DNA from: an archaeon
GTDB lineage: Archaea; Asgardarchaeota; Hermodarchaeia; Hermodarchaeales; Hermodarchaeaceae
Reading direction: 5' to 3'
Length of the DNA: 39,040 nucleotides
Assembly (NCBI GenBank): GCA_016550485.1
Contig: JABXGV010000140.1
Location: 1 to 39,040 of the forward strand
The position numbers and the translations under genes were made by a program. The notes under the pieces are model-generated. The model was not told the origin of the DNA, did no database searches, and saw only the letters and a program-made list of their open reading frames with translations. Positions 1-10,911 of this stretch are shown piece by piece. The first letter of the stretch is position 1; the number at the start of each line of letters is the position of its first letter.

Positions 1-2340
<2,340 letters not shown>

Positions 2341-2470
2341 TAATTAGAACCCACACTGATTCTGACTGGCGTTTTCCAGGATACACGACCTATGATTGGT
2401 CTCATCGGCGGTGTTGCATCTGCCTAGACCCTTCGCGCAGATATGACTAGGCGTACCCACGCTGTAACCT
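2341..2470 (-). other. 23S rRNA 5' leader / processing region
   Basis: This is the segment between the predicted rRNA transcription start (about 2465) and the mature 23S 5' end. It contains a hairpin whose arms are at 2422-2427 and 2447-2452 (GCCTAG pairing with CTAGGC). Archaeal pre-23S is normally cut out of a long stem closed by pairing of leader and trailer; the trailer is outside the window, so that stem cannot be tested here. Confidence 0.5.
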
Positions 2471-2489
2471 TTGGGTTGTATTCTCGCCG

Positions 2490-2504
2490 TAAATAAAGGT
2501 TTCG
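2490..2504 (-). promoter_or_regulatory. Archaeal BRE/TATA promoter for 23S rRNA
   Basis: On the minus strand this reads CGAAACCTTTATTTA, a textbook purine-rich BRE followed by a TATA box. It places transcription start about 25 bases downstream, near 2465, giving a leader of about 125 bases before mature 23S. It supports independent transcription of this rRNA gene. Confidence 0.75.
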
Positions 2505-2642
2505 CCAGAAGTACCTGTGATGGTAGGTTTTGGGTGCTGGAAGCCCTTTATCAGTCATGATGCATTGTGGGGGGCGGCTGTTGTGGGTTGGGTGTGGGGT
2601 TTTGCAGAGGTTTTTGTAAGGGTGTGGTGTTCTTGTTTGGTG

Positions 2643-3590
2643 ATGAGTGCTTCAAGGACCGGTGTTGTCTTTAATGTTCAACGGTTTTCCACTGAGGATG
2701 GTCCGGGTATTCGGACGACCGTGTTCCTGAAGGGGTGCGCGTTGCGGTGTCGGTGGTGCCAGAACCCGGAGTCGTGGACGTTGGAGCCGCAGCTGGTCTG
2801 GCATGCGGACCGGTGTATCGGGGCTCGACGTTGCCTCGACGCGTGCCCGAAGGGTGCTCTTGCGTTGGAAAGGGAGGGGATGCGGGTGATGCGGGAGCGA
2901 TGTGATGGGTGCGGGGAGTGTGTTGGGGCGTGCCAAGCGAAGGCGGTCGAGCTGGTTGGGTCTGAACGTTCAGTAGGAGATGTAACTGAGGAAGTGCTCC
3001 GGGACCGGGTGTTCTTTGAGGAGTCGGGTGGGGGCGTGACGCTTAGTGGTGGGGACCCCCTGTTCCAGGCATTGTTTGCTAGGGGGTTGATGGCGTCTTT
3101 CCAGGAGAATGGTCTGCATGTCGCTTTGGACACAGCGGGTTATTCCGGGGTGGAGGAGTTTGCGTCGCTGGCGAGTCTGGCGGACTTGGTGTTACTAGAT
3201 TTGAAGGTGATGAACCCTAATCAGCATCGTGCGGCGACAGGAGTGCCGGTTGACCCGGTGTTACGGAATGCGCGCTGGCTGGGAACACAATCTACGCGTG
3301 TGTGGATTCGTACCCCGGTTATTCCTGGGTTCACTGACTCTGCTCAGAACATCTCGGCGATCGCCGTATTCATTCGGGAGCACCTTCCCTTAGTGGAGCG
3401 GTGGGACCTATTGGGCTTTAACAACCTTTGTGTGGTTAAGTGGGAGCGACTCGGTATGGAGTTTCCTTGTAGGAACACGCCATTGGTTACCAGAGCACAG
3501 ATGGATCAACTGGTTGATGTGGCGCGCGAATCAGATGTGCCTGTTATCAGCTGGTCCGGCATGGTAGATGACAAGCCCTCGTCTCCCTAG
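2643..3590 (+). CDS. Glycyl-radical enzyme activating protein (PflA-like radical SAM)
   Basis: Radical SAM enzyme of the pyruvate formate-lyase activase family, which uses S-adenosylmethionine to place a glycyl radical on a partner enzyme. The CxxxCxxC cluster motif is at residues 32-39 (KGCALRCRWC), followed by a ferredoxin-like insert typical of activases of non-PFL glycyl radical enzymes, then the TLSGGDPL motif near 133-140. In the insert the first half has C58, C64 and C68 but Ala at position 61, where the second cysteine of a CxxCxxC motif is expected; the second half (C87, C90, C93, C97) is complete. ATG 2643 was chosen over GTG 2517 because family homology begins there and the extra 42 residues are low-complexity and lie beside the rRNA promoter. 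No glycyl-radical partner is in the window. The coding strand is strongly G/T-rich up to about 3260, unlike most neighbours. Confidence 0.88.
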   Translation: MSASRTGVVFNVQRFSTEDGPGIRTTVFLKGCALRCRWCQNPESWTLEPQLVWHADRCIGARRCLDACPKGALALEREGMRVMRERCDGCGECVGACQAKAVELVGSERSVGDVTEEVLRDRVFFEESGGGVTLSGGDPLFQALFARGLMASFQENGLHVALDTAGYSGVEEFASLASLADLVLLDLKVMNPNQHRAATGVPVDPVLRNARWLGTQSTRVWIRTPVIPGFTDSAQNISAIAVFIREHLPLVERWDLLGFNNLCVVKWERLGMEFPCRNTPLVTRAQMDQLVDVARESDVPVISWSGMVDDKPSSP

Positions 3591-3676
3591 ACCCTAGCAC
3601 TGATTGTGTTCTTAGAACGAGCTTCAGCTAAATTGTTAAGAGCCGAATGTACCAAATCGGGGGTGAAGTGTCATTC

Positions 3677-4768
3677 ATGGCTCGAAAGCGCGTACGTGAA
3701 TTAGGTCTGGTTATCGGTTCGGGGACTCCCGGACCCCGAAACGCGATATCCGATGTGCCTGGTGTGAAAGTGGGTCACACCACCCTCATTGAAGGTGAGG
3801 GGAAACTGGTGCCCGGAGCGGGACCAATAAGGACGGGAGTGACGGCAATCCTTCCTCATGGAGGAAACCTGTACGACGAACCTGTTGGTGCTGCTGCTCA
3901 TGTCATTAATGGCTTTGGTAAGGCTACCGGGCTGGCTCAAGTAGCTGAGCTGGGTGTGTTGGAGGCGCCAATCCTCATCACTAGTACGCTGAATGTTGGG
4001 TTAGTCTGGGATGCGGCTGTTCAATATCTCATTGATCAAAATCCGGAGGCGGCGATATCATCACCGACTCCTAATCCAGTCGTTTTAGAATGCCATGACG
4101 GGTTCCTTAATGATGCCCAAGGCCGTCATGTGCGGCAACAACATGTATTATCATCTATCGAAAAGTGCAGCACAAAGGTTGTTGAGGGGTGTGTGGGTGC
4201 TGGCACCGGTATGACGGCGTATGGATACAAGAGCGGCATCGGGACCGCGTCACGCCGACTTGCGAAGAAGCATGGTGCACACACTGTTGGGTGTTTAGTG
4301 GTTCTAAATTGTGGTCGCCGCGGTGACCTGATAATGGGAGGGATTCCCGTAGGAAAGCTCCTCAAAGACCCGCAGACGGATCGAATGTGTCCGCGTGGCG
4401 AGGATGGCTCAATCATCGTCATCCTGGGAACTGATGCGCCGCTTTCATCACGTCAACTCGGACGTTTAGCACGGCGAGCCGTCGTGGGGATAGGGCGGAC
4501 AGGTAGTGTTGTGAGCCATGGCAGCGGAGACTTTGTAGTTGCCTTTAGCACGGTCCCCCGCATAAGCCGCCAAAAACGGATATTCACCACTCGGGACCAG
4601 CTCCCGGATAAGCTACTTACACCATTATTTGCGGCAGTAGCCGAAGCTACTGAAGAAGCGATTCTCAACGCCCTATGCATGGCAGAATCAATGGAGGGTC
4701 GTGATGGAAACCTTGCAGAGGCGATTCCCATAGACCGGCTCCGACATCTCATAGAGCGATTCAAGTGA
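3677..4768 (+). CDS. P1/DmpA family peptidase (L-aminopeptidase/D-esterase type)
   Basis: Peptidase family S58 N-terminal nucleophile enzyme. Members activate themselves by cutting a Gly-Ser bond, after which the serine is the nucleophile; they release N-terminal residues from peptides or amides. The conserved cleavage context is present as SHGSGDF, with Gly282-Ser283 counted from ATG 3677. The N-terminal part has the family signature (ISDVPGVKVGHTT, near residues 24-36, and TGVTAILPH). ATG 3677 is preferred because GGTGAAG lies 8-9 bases upstream; ATG 3647 would add ten residues. About 363 residues, normal for the family. It lies downstream of the activase in the same orientation and convergent with phoU. 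The cytosolic substrate cannot be told from sequence. Confidence 0.9.
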   Translation: MARKRVRELGLVIGSGTPGPRNAISDVPGVKVGHTTLIEGEGKLVPGAGPIRTGVTAILPHGGNLYDEPVGAAAHVINGFGKATGLAQVAELGVLEAPILITSTLNVGLVWDAAVQYLIDQNPEAAISSPTPNPVVLECHDGFLNDAQGRHVRQQHVLSSIEKCSTKVVEGCVGAGTGMTAYGYKSGIGTASRRLAKKHGAHTVGCLVVLNCGRRGDLIMGGIPVGKLLKDPQTDRMCPRGEDGSIIVILGTDAPLSSRQLGRLARRAVVGIGRTGSVVSHGSGDFVVAFSTVPRISRQKRIFTTRDQLPDKLLTPLFAAVAEATEEAILNALCMAESMEGRDGNLAEAIPIDRLRHLIERFK

Positions 4769-4780
4769 CTCCCAGTGTTT

Positions 4781-5455
4781 CTACCGGATTCTCTTTTCTT
4801 CGTGACGTTTACTAATCGTGCGGCGCCCAGTAACTAGATAACGAGTATTGTAACCAATTGCAAGAGCGTGATCCTCTGCACGTTCGAGATATCGTCCCGC
4901 AAGAATATAGTTCATTGCGACAGTTATACGCCGTGGATCCTCAAGAGTGTAAGTGATGACTTCACGGAATAGCTCTTCCATCATATCGTCTACTGTTTCA
5001 TCGTCTTCTTTGAGCATCTTGAGAGTTTTTGCGTCTTCGCTGAGGAGGGCGTGGATAGCGGTTTGTGTCATACTGATGGTGAGGCGGCTCATTTCGGGAA
5101 TCTTGATGAGTCGTTTGAAATGTTTCAACCCCTTCATTCTTTTCGTGAGGAGAGCAATGTTGTAACCATAGCGCCCAATCCGCCGCAAATCATTGATTGC
5201 CTTAATGTAGACAATTAACTTCCGGACATCAGATGCGACTGGTTGGTGGAGTGCGATACAACGCACACAAGCTTTCTCAACGATATCATCTAATTCATCT
5301 TGTTTCGCGTCGTCCTTGATGACGCGAGATGCTAGTTTCTGATCTAGTTCTACAAAACTTGTCACGCCTTGGCTAATCGCTTCTAAGGCGAGCTGGCTCA
5401 TCTTGTGCATGTAACTCTTGATTTCTTCCATACGTTCTCTCATTGCTTTGCTCAT
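4781..5455 (-). CDS. phoU: Phosphate uptake regulator PhoU
   Basis: All-helical protein of 224 residues with two PhoU repeats. The second repeat carries the hallmark acidic motif at RYLERAEDHA near residues 190-200; the corresponding region of the first repeat is near DLRRIGRYGYNIA. PhoU proteins sit at the membrane with PstB and restrain the Pst transporter when phosphate is plentiful. It is the last gene of the pst operon, 18 bases after pstB. ATG 5455 has a strong GAGGTGA ribosome site six bases upstream. It ends convergent with the peptidase gene. Confidence 0.95.
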   Translation of the reverse strand: MSKAMRERMEEIKSYMHKMSQLALEAISQGVTSFVELDQKLASRVIKDDAKQDELDDIVEKACVRCIALHQPVASDVRKLIVYIKAINDLRRIGRYGYNIALLTKRMKGLKHFKRLIKIPEMSRLTISMTQTAIHALLSEDAKTLKMLKEDDETVDDMMEELFREVITYTLEDPRRITVAMNYILAGRYLERAEDHALAIGYNTRYLVTGRRTISKRHEEKRIR

Positions 5456-5473
5456 TACTTTTCACCTCGTCTG

Positions 5474-6232
5474 CTACCCAAATCGTCCTGTTAGAAAGGC
5501 CTCCGTTCGTGAATCCTTGGGGGCCTCTGCCATATGTGCGGTTTTTTCGTATTCCACTAGTTCTCCTAGGTATAGAAAGGCTGCCATATCAGAAACCCGT
5601 AATGCTTGCTGAACGTTATGAGTAACTATTATCACCGTGAGAGTTTTCTTTAACGTCAAGATAAGATCCTCAATTTTCTGGGCGCTAATAGGGTCAAGAT
5701 GGGAGACTGGCTCGTCCATCAACAGAATCCTAGGATTGACTGCTAACGCCCTAGCAATACAGAGGCGCTGCTGCTGACCCCCAGAAAGCTTCAGTGCAGG
5801 CTCTTCTAGTCGATGACCTACCTCCTCCCATAGAGCTGCGCGTTGAAGGCTGTCTCGTACAATTTCATCTAGCTCATTTTGATTTCGGATGCCATGTGTA
5901 CGAGGACCATACGCCACGTTGTCATAGATTGAGAGTGGAAAGGGGTTCGGTTTTTGAAAGACAAATCCAACCTCCTTTCTCAGTTTGTAGACATCCATAT
6001 CTGAATGAAAAATATCCTCTTTATCGATTAGAATAATACCAGTGCTTCGGAATTCTGGTACAAGACTGGAAAGTCGATTTATGGTACGGATTAGCGTTGT
6101 TTTTCCACAACCCGAAGGCCCCATCACGGCGGTAACGGTGTTGGGCATGATTGATAAAGTTATATTTCTCAGGACATGGAAATCTCCATACCAAGCGTTT
6201 AACTTCTTAATCTCAACTTTTGGTGTTACCAT
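5474..6232 (-). CDS. pstB: Phosphate ABC transporter ATP-binding protein PstB
   Basis: ATPase subunit of the high-affinity phosphate transporter. Walker A GPSGCGKTT is at residues 38-46, the Q-loop region reads VFQKPNPFPLSIYDNVAYG (PstB-typical), the ABC signature is LSGGQQQR and Walker B is ILLMDEP. ATG 6232 follows GAAGTGAG at five bases and is preferred; GTG 6241 overlaps the pstA stop codon by four bases (GTGA) and is the alternative. Full family length (about 252 residues). It works in the cytoplasm on the PstA/PstC membrane pair. Confidence 0.96.
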   Translation of the reverse strand: MVTPKVEIKKLNAWYGDFHVLRNITLSIMPNTVTAVMGPSGCGKTTLIRTINRLSSLVPEFRSTGIILIDKEDIFHSDMDVYKLRKEVGFVFQKPNPFPLSIYDNVAYGPRTHGIRNQNELDEIVRDSLQRAALWEEVGHRLEEPALKLSGGQQQRLCIARALAVNPRILLMDEPVSHLDPISAQKIEDLILTLKKTLTVIIVTHNVQQALRVSDMAAFLYLGELVEYEKTAHMAEAPKDSRTEAFLTGRFG

Positions 6233-6237
6233 TTTTC

Positions 6238-7128
6238 TCACTTCTTTCGAACTAAAATTCCGATTTTACTAGACATCCAGTTAGCAGCAATATCAACAAC
6301 CAATACAATAGTGATTAAAACGAAAGCTGTAGTGTAGGCCTTTTGATTTACAATTGGGGAGGGGTGCGTGGCGAAGGTCCAGATAGTGAAAGGCAGAGAA
6401 GCCACTGCATCAAAAATACTCCAAGGCGATTCTGCATTATATCCTGTAGTGAATATCAGTGGAGCTGTTTCTCCTGCAACGCGAGCAATGGCAAGTAGAA
6501 CCCCAGTTATTATAGCAGGGAAACAAGCGCGAAGAGTGACACGCCATGTAGTGCTCCAGCGTGTAGCTCCTAAGGCTAAAGAGGCTTCACGAAGGCTCAC
6601 AGGCACTGCACGCAAACTCTCTTGAGTTGTCCTTAGAACTGTAGGTATCATCATCAAAGCTAAAGTTAAGGCGCCAGAAAGCAGACTGTAACCTATTCCT
6701 AGCACCCAGACAAAGAACGTGTATCCGAAAGCACCGAATACAATAGATGGGACACCTGCTAGCACATCAGCAGTAAAAGCTACCATCTGTTGAATCCGAC
6801 CCTGTTTTGCATATTCTATAGTATAGACTGCAGCACCGATACTAAGAGGAATGGCGACTGCAGACGCAATTCCTACTAATTCGAGTGTGCCAACAATAGC
6901 GTTTCGAATTCCTCCCTCAAGGCCAAGGTTCGAAATTGATTCCAGAAACAATGTTGGAGATAATCCTGGTACTCCCTTTACAATTACATCTAACATAATA
7001 ACAAAGAACGGGATGGTCACTAGAACAGCTATGCCACTCAAGAGAACAAAAGCTGCCTTATCGAACCACTCTCGTCGGTTTCTCGGAAGCCGACCTAACC
7101 CCTTTCTCCATCTACTTTGGTGGATCAT
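6238..7128 (-). CDS. pstA: Phosphate ABC transporter permease PstA
   Basis: Integral membrane permease with about six hydrophobic helices and the inner-membrane coupling motif seen in PstA (SLREASLALGATRWSTTWRV, followed by ARVAGETAPLIFT). The 296-residue length is normal. It pairs with PstC to form the translocation channel and is coupled to PstB. Its stop overlaps the upstream candidate start of pstB, and its start lies immediately after the pstC stop, so the permease genes look translationally coupled. Confidence 0.95.
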   Translation of the reverse strand: MIHQSRWRKGLGRLPRNRREWFDKAAFVLLSGIAVLVTIPFFVIMLDVIVKGVPGLSPTLFLESISNLGLEGGIRNAIVGTLELVGIASAVAIPLSIGAAVYTIEYAKQGRIQQMVAFTADVLAGVPSIVFGAFGYTFFVWVLGIGYSLLSGALTLALMMIPTVLRTTQESLRAVPVSLREASLALGATRWSTTWRVTLRACFPAIITGVLLAIARVAGETAPLIFTTGYNAESPWSIFDAVASLPFTIWTFATHPSPIVNQKAYTTAFVLITIVLVVDIAANWMSSKIGILVRKK

Positions 7129-7129
7129 T

Positions 7130-8041
7130 TTACTTCAACCCCCTCCGACGCATTCCCCAACGGATAACTAGCTTTGCTAAAATCGTAAACATAATCGATA
7201 TCAGGAGTAATACTAGCGCAACAGCGAAGAGGGCAGACCGGTATAAAGGATTAGATAGCGCATACCCTAATTGGGCAGTAATTACTGAGGTCATTACAAA
7301 GGATTGATCAAATATTCCTGCAGGATACATCAGACTATTTCCTGTGACCATATACACTGCCATTGTTTCACCTATTGCGCGCCCTAATGAAAGCAGAACA
7401 GCTGCGCCAATACCAGGAAGTGCTGTAGAAAGAACGACCCGGCGAGCGGTCTCAGTACGACTAGCTCCAAGAGCATAGGATGCTTCGCGTAACGAATCGG
7501 GCACCATTTGCATCGCGTCATCAGAAACAGCCACAATCGTCGGTAGAAGCATTACAGCAAGAATAATTGCACCAGCCAACACACCATATCCCGAATAATC
7601 TCCGACAATGGGACGGAACGTGGCTCTTAAAGCAGGTACCAAGGTTTTGAGACCCCAGAGACCATAAACAATTGAGGGAATTGCTGCCATGAATTCCATA
7701 ACCATTCGTAAAGGACGCCGCAATCGATTGGGACAATATTCCGAAAGGAATACCGCTGTTGCAATTCCAAGAGGCATAGCAAGAATTAAGGCGAGACCAG
7801 AAACCCAAACTGTTCCCGCAACAAACACGCTGATTCCATACAAGCCAGAATTTGGATCCCAAATTGGACCAAGAAGCCCTAACCCTTGAGTAAAGAGTGC
7901 AGGAGATGCCTCGATCCAAAGAAGAATAAAGATCCCTGCAATGACCAACGATGCAACTAATGAAGCAACAAGAAGAATATGACGTCCGAACCAATCACGG
8001 GCAGTAGCTCCGAATAATCGTTGGAACAATGATCGGGACAT
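7130..8041 (-). CDS. pstC: Phosphate ABC transporter permease PstC
   Basis: Second permease of the Pst transporter, 303 residues, with a hydrophobic N-terminal helix at about residues 22-42 and further helices to the C-terminus. PstC-typical motifs are IPSIVYGLWGL, MLLPTIVAVSDDA, SLREASYALGASRTETARR (EAA coupling loop) and GRAIGETMAV. It lies 36 bases downstream of pstS and abuts pstA, within one minus-strand operon. Confidence 0.95.
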   Translation of the reverse strand: MSRSLFQRLFGATARDWFGRHILLVASLVASLVIAGIFILLWIEASPALFTQGLGLLGPIWDPNSGLYGISVFVAGTVWVSGLALILAMPLGIATAVFLSEYCPNRLRRPLRMVMEFMAAIPSIVYGLWGLKTLVPALRATFRPIVGDYSGYGVLAGAIILAVMLLPTIVAVSDDAMQMVPDSLREASYALGASRTETARRVVLSTALPGIGAAVLLSLGRAIGETMAVYMVTGNSLMYPAGIFDQSFVMTSVITAQLGYALSNPLYRSALFAVALVLLLISIMFTILAKLVIRWGMRRRGLK

Positions 8042-8077
8042 TGTTTCTTACAACTCCATTATCTTAGTTATATAACC

Positions 8078-9181
8078 TCAAGATTTAGATTCTCGAATCT
8101 TAGTCAGATGAACCATTGCCGAGTTTTGGGGAATTGGTATTTGAGCCGAAATGGGAGTAATTCCATCGATTATATTCAATGCGAGTGTTTGTGCGCCAGT
8201 GTCATTGATGTCTAGATATCCAACGTCGACTTGTATCCAAGTTGGGTTTTGACCGGTTGTAAGACACCAGCGGACGAATTCCAGAGAAGCAGTTCTGACA
8301 TAATTCGTGTTTACTAGATAGAATAACAGTCGTACAATTGGGTATGCACCTGCTGTCGGGGAATCCATTAACGAATCACCAGGATCTGTTAATTCGGTGG
8401 GGATTGCTATTTTAGCCGCTTCAGGGGAGGGTGATACCCACTCGTCATTCCCCTCGTTATAGAGTTCGGCAGCCGATACGCTTTCGAGATATGCTAAACC
8501 GACATATCCAATACCATTCGGATCACTTTGCACGCCACTCTTAACTCCCGGATTTCCATCAACTGCATGGAAGTTCGGTTGACCTGGCCAACTTATGCTT
8601 TCCTTATGTCCTAGTGACCAGCCAATACCACCTTCTAGCCACTTTCCAAAAGTTGCTGTAGTGCCGCTAGCATCAGATCTTACGTAGACTTCAATAGACC
8701 CTGTGACTTCCACTATTGTGTCCCATGTCGTTTCGAAATCTTCCCATGAAACAATGCTGCCATTGAATATAGAAATTGCTTGGTTTCGAGTTAATCGAAA
8801 ACCTGCTGATCCGTTGACTGCATTGTTGGATATGACGGCTAATGCATCCGCAGCCACTGGTATTACTTTGACAGTGGGATTTGCGTCAAGATAGTCTGAA
8901 TCCGGATAGGAGCTTGACGCCCCGATATCGACTATTCCTTCAGCGGCTTGGGTTTGTCCTAAACCAGAGCCTCCAGCTGAAACCTGTATTTGAACCGATG
9001 GGAACTCGACCGTGTACTCTTCAGCCCATTTTGTTGATAGCGGATGTATCGTCGTTGAACCAGAGGTTGTAATCCGAATTAATGTGGGAGTTCCGCGTGG
9101 TGCGATGTACCATCCTAGGAAACCACCGAATAGCAGTCCTATGATAAGACCGAGAGCAAGGCTGGAGTTGTTGATTTTCAT
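8078..9181 (-). CDS. pstS: Phosphate-binding protein PstS
   Basis: Periplasmic-type substrate-binding protein of the Pst system. The phosphate-binding N-terminal motif is present (TTSGSTTIHPLSTKWAEEY), followed by SAGGSGLG and the VRSDASGTTATFGKWL region. A single N-terminal hydrophobic segment (about residues 8-28) anchors it outside the membrane; there is no lipobox cysteine. ATG 9181 is chosen because the upstream candidate at 9250 lies across the TATA box of this gene (9231-9238), while 9181 is about 27 bases after the predicted transcript start and has AGGATG upstream. About 367 residues. First gene of the operon. Confidence 0.95.
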   Translation of the reverse strand: MKINNSSLALGLIIGLLFGGFLGWYIAPRGTPTLIRITTSGSTTIHPLSTKWAEEYTVEFPSVQIQVSAGGSGLGQTQAAEGIVDIGASSSYPDSDYLDANPTVKVIPVAADALAVISNNAVNGSAGFRLTRNQAISIFNGSIVSWEDFETTWDTIVEVTGSIEVYVRSDASGTTATFGKWLEGGIGWSLGHKESISWPGQPNFHAVDGNPGVKSGVQSDPNGIGYVGLAYLESVSAAELYNEGNDEWVSPSPEAAKIAIPTELTDPGDSLMDSPTAGAYPIVRLLFYLVNTNYVRTASLEFVRWCLTTGQNPTWIQVDVGYLDINDTGAQTLALNIIDGITPISAQIPIPQNSAMVHLTKIRESKS

Positions 9182-9230
9182 TTTCGCTGTTACATCCTGT
9201 GAGAAGTTGAGGAACGTGCCCCGTAACCCA

Positions 9231-9246
9231 AATATATAGTTTTCCG
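9231..9246 (-). promoter_or_regulatory. pst operon promoter (BRE/TATA)
   Basis: The minus strand reads CGGAAAACTATATATT, a strong BRE plus TATA box. The predicted start near 9206-9210 gives a short leader before ATG 9181. It lies about 15 bases from the TATA box of the divergent AbrB-PhoU gene, so polymerase assembly on one could hinder the other. Confidence 0.75.
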
Positions 9247-9253
9247 CCATAAT

Positions 9254-9264
9254 CTATATATATT
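9254..9264 (+). promoter_or_regulatory. Promoter (TATA) of the AbrB-PhoU regulator
   Basis: CTATATATATT on the plus strand predicts transcription start near 9280-9288 and a leader of about 20-25 bases. Together with the pst TATA box it forms an imperfect inverted repeat (arms at about 9230-9239 and 9254-9263) centred near 9246, which could also be an operator. Confidence 0.65.
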
Positions 9265-9308
9265 CTAGGATTTCTATACAGTTCTGACATGCGCAGAAGT
9301 GATTGAAC

Positions 9309-10328
9309 GTGAATGGAGTAGAAACAAGAAAAATCCAACTTACTGGTGGCGCAACCTACATCGTTTCACTTCCGAAGAGGTGGGCGGAGCGGGCAGGACT
9401 AAAACCGGGTAGCGATGTGCAGCTTATCCCACAAGACCAACACTCCATCGTTATCCAAACCGCAGCCTCACTAGAAGGAGCGGAACTCTCTAAATCAAGA
9501 ATGTCTGTTGATGCGAGGACACCGACAGAAGATATTGTACGCGATTTCATCACCCAGTATCTGGCAGGATTTGACATAATTCAAATCGATTTAACGCAGG
9601 CCCCGGCAGACAAACGGATGCCCATCAAGAACGCGATTCGGAGCCTACTCATTGGCGTCGAAGTCATCAACGAAACTACAGACAACCTAACAATCCAGTG
9701 TTTTTTGGGACCCGCTAGTCTCCCATTTCTCAACGCCTTTGATCGGATGGAAGTACTTGTGCGTTCAATGCAAACAGACGCCGTAACTGCGCTTATCACT
9801 AGAGATAAGAAACTCGCAGAAGAGGTAGTTCAGCGAGACACTGAAATCGACCGGTTCTACTTCTATATTGTACGGCAATTAACTGTCGCTGTGGACCGCC
9901 GAGAACTCATCCAAAAGATTGGATTATCCAGTCCGCGTGCGTGTCTAGATTATCGGCAAGCAGTAAAGAGCATCGAACGGGCCGGTGACCACGCGACCCG
10001 GTTAGCCGAGTTAGCAGCAAGTCTTGCCCTTGCACCTGATACAGGTCATCCTCCCGCACTGTTGAAGATGCATGAACGGGCAGAGAGTATTTTTCAGGAT
10101 GCTCTTGAATCACTCCGCATCCTTGATGTGCCACTGGCACATCGTACAATTCGCCGCGTGAGAGAAGTCGCGGACTTAGAGGAGCATGGGATTCGCACCC
10201 TACTGAGCGGCGAGTATTCAATAGAGGCAGTAATTCCTCTTCGGCTTGCCTTCGAAAGTTTGAGGCGCATCGCCGAATATGGTTCGGATATCGCAGAAAT
10301 CGCGATCAACCTCTCGGTAGAACGCTGA
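9309..10328 (+). CDS. AbrB-PhoU fusion regulator of phosphate uptake
   Basis: Two-part protein of 339-341 residues. Residues 1-50 form a SpoVT/AbrB-type swapped-hairpin DNA-binding domain (RKIQLTGGATYIVSLPKRWA, then GLKPGSDVQLIP). The rest is a PhoU-type helical domain with the paired motifs KSIERAGDHATRLAE and ESLRRIAEYGSDIAE. This architecture is common in archaea beside pst genes and is thought to link phosphate status to transcription. GTG 9309 is preferred: GAAGTGAT (9296-9303) is a ribosome site at suitable spacing, whereas TTG 9303 overlaps it. It is divergent from pstS with back-to-back promoters, so it probably controls the pst operon and itself; this is inferred from position. Confidence 0.9.
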   Translation: MNGVETRKIQLTGGATYIVSLPKRWAERAGLKPGSDVQLIPQDQHSIVIQTAASLEGAELSKSRMSVDARTPTEDIVRDFITQYLAGFDIIQIDLTQAPADKRMPIKNAIRSLLIGVEVINETTDNLTIQCFLGPASLPFLNAFDRMEVLVRSMQTDAVTALITRDKKLAEEVVQRDTEIDRFYFYIVRQLTVAVDRRELIQKIGLSSPRACLDYRQAVKSIERAGDHATRLAELAASLALAPDTGHPPALLKMHERAESIFQDALESLRILDVPLAHRTIRRVREVADLEEHGIRTLLSGEYSIEAVIPLRLAFESLRRIAEYGSDIAEIAINLSVER

Positions 10329-10859
10329 CTAATTACCTATCCGTTGTCCGCAAAACGCGCAGTACCGCGCATCAGCATCGTTGTCGCGATAACAGTGTGG
10401 GCAAACACGTGGAAGAAAAACATCCTCCTCCTCGAAGAGCTCTTCTTCCAAAGTCGTCTCCGTCTTGGCGATTTCTTGAACAGCTCTGGCAGCTGTGTAT
10501 ATGGGGGTCCAGAGGATGCGTTTGTTATCTTTGGTTCCATGGGTCGGGCACTCTAATAACAAGATAGTCCAGTGGCCCTTTACTCCTACTTTCTGAGGAA
10601 AGGCGGGGGCACCGCACGTGTTACAGCGGAAAAGACGGTCAGCGGCAGCACCAATCCACTCACTGAGCTGGCTGTACGGAAGCAGAATACGAGTTGCCTT
10701 CCGGTGAACAGGGCATCGTACATAGACGGCAAGTGGTTGTAGTTCGCGGCGTTTCGAGGTTTGCGCCTCGTCAACCTTTAGCAGAATATAGGGGCGCCCG
10801 CAGGTGCATGTCAATGCCCCTTCCCATGCTGCTTCGCCCACGGTTTGATCTGCTGTCAT
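10329..10859 (-). CDS. Zinc-ribbon protein of unknown function
   Basis: 176 residues with three cysteine pairs: CTCG...CPVH in the first third, CNTCG...CPTH in the middle, and a classic C-terminal zinc ribbon (CPHC...CAFCG, the last 25 residues). An acidic stretch (EEELFEEEDV) separates the middle part from the C-terminal ribbon. I do not recognise a named family beyond the C-terminal zinc-ribbon type. It is last in a minus-strand group after the methyltransferase and two GTPases, and its stop directly abuts the stop of the AbrB-PhoU gene. Likely cytosolic; nucleic-acid or protein binding is possible. Confidence 0.7.
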   Translation of the reverse strand: MTADQTVGEAAWEGALTCTCGRPYILLKVDEAQTSKRRELQPLAVYVRCPVHRKATRILLPYSQLSEWIGAAADRLFRCNTCGAPAFPQKVGVKGHWTILLLECPTHGTKDNKRILWTPIYTAARAVQEIAKTETTLEEELFEEEDVFLPRVCPHCYRDNDADARYCAFCGQRIGN

Positions 10860-10911
10860 AGTGTTGATCTCGATGTCTAGCTGGTTGCTCCAGCGTCTTA
10901 AGGTTTAGTAA

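Noticed and set aside
2517..2642. 42-residue N-terminal extension of the activase
   Set aside because: No family similarity, low-complexity G/T-rich sequence, and a better-placed ATG at 2643.
7521..7994. 157-codon frame opposite in phase to pstC
   Set aside because: Same strand as pstC but out of frame, with Ser/Cys/Trp-rich nonsense composition; it is a shadow.
9182..9250. Extended start of PstS at 9250
   Set aside because: It covers the gene's own TATA box and would not be in the transcript.
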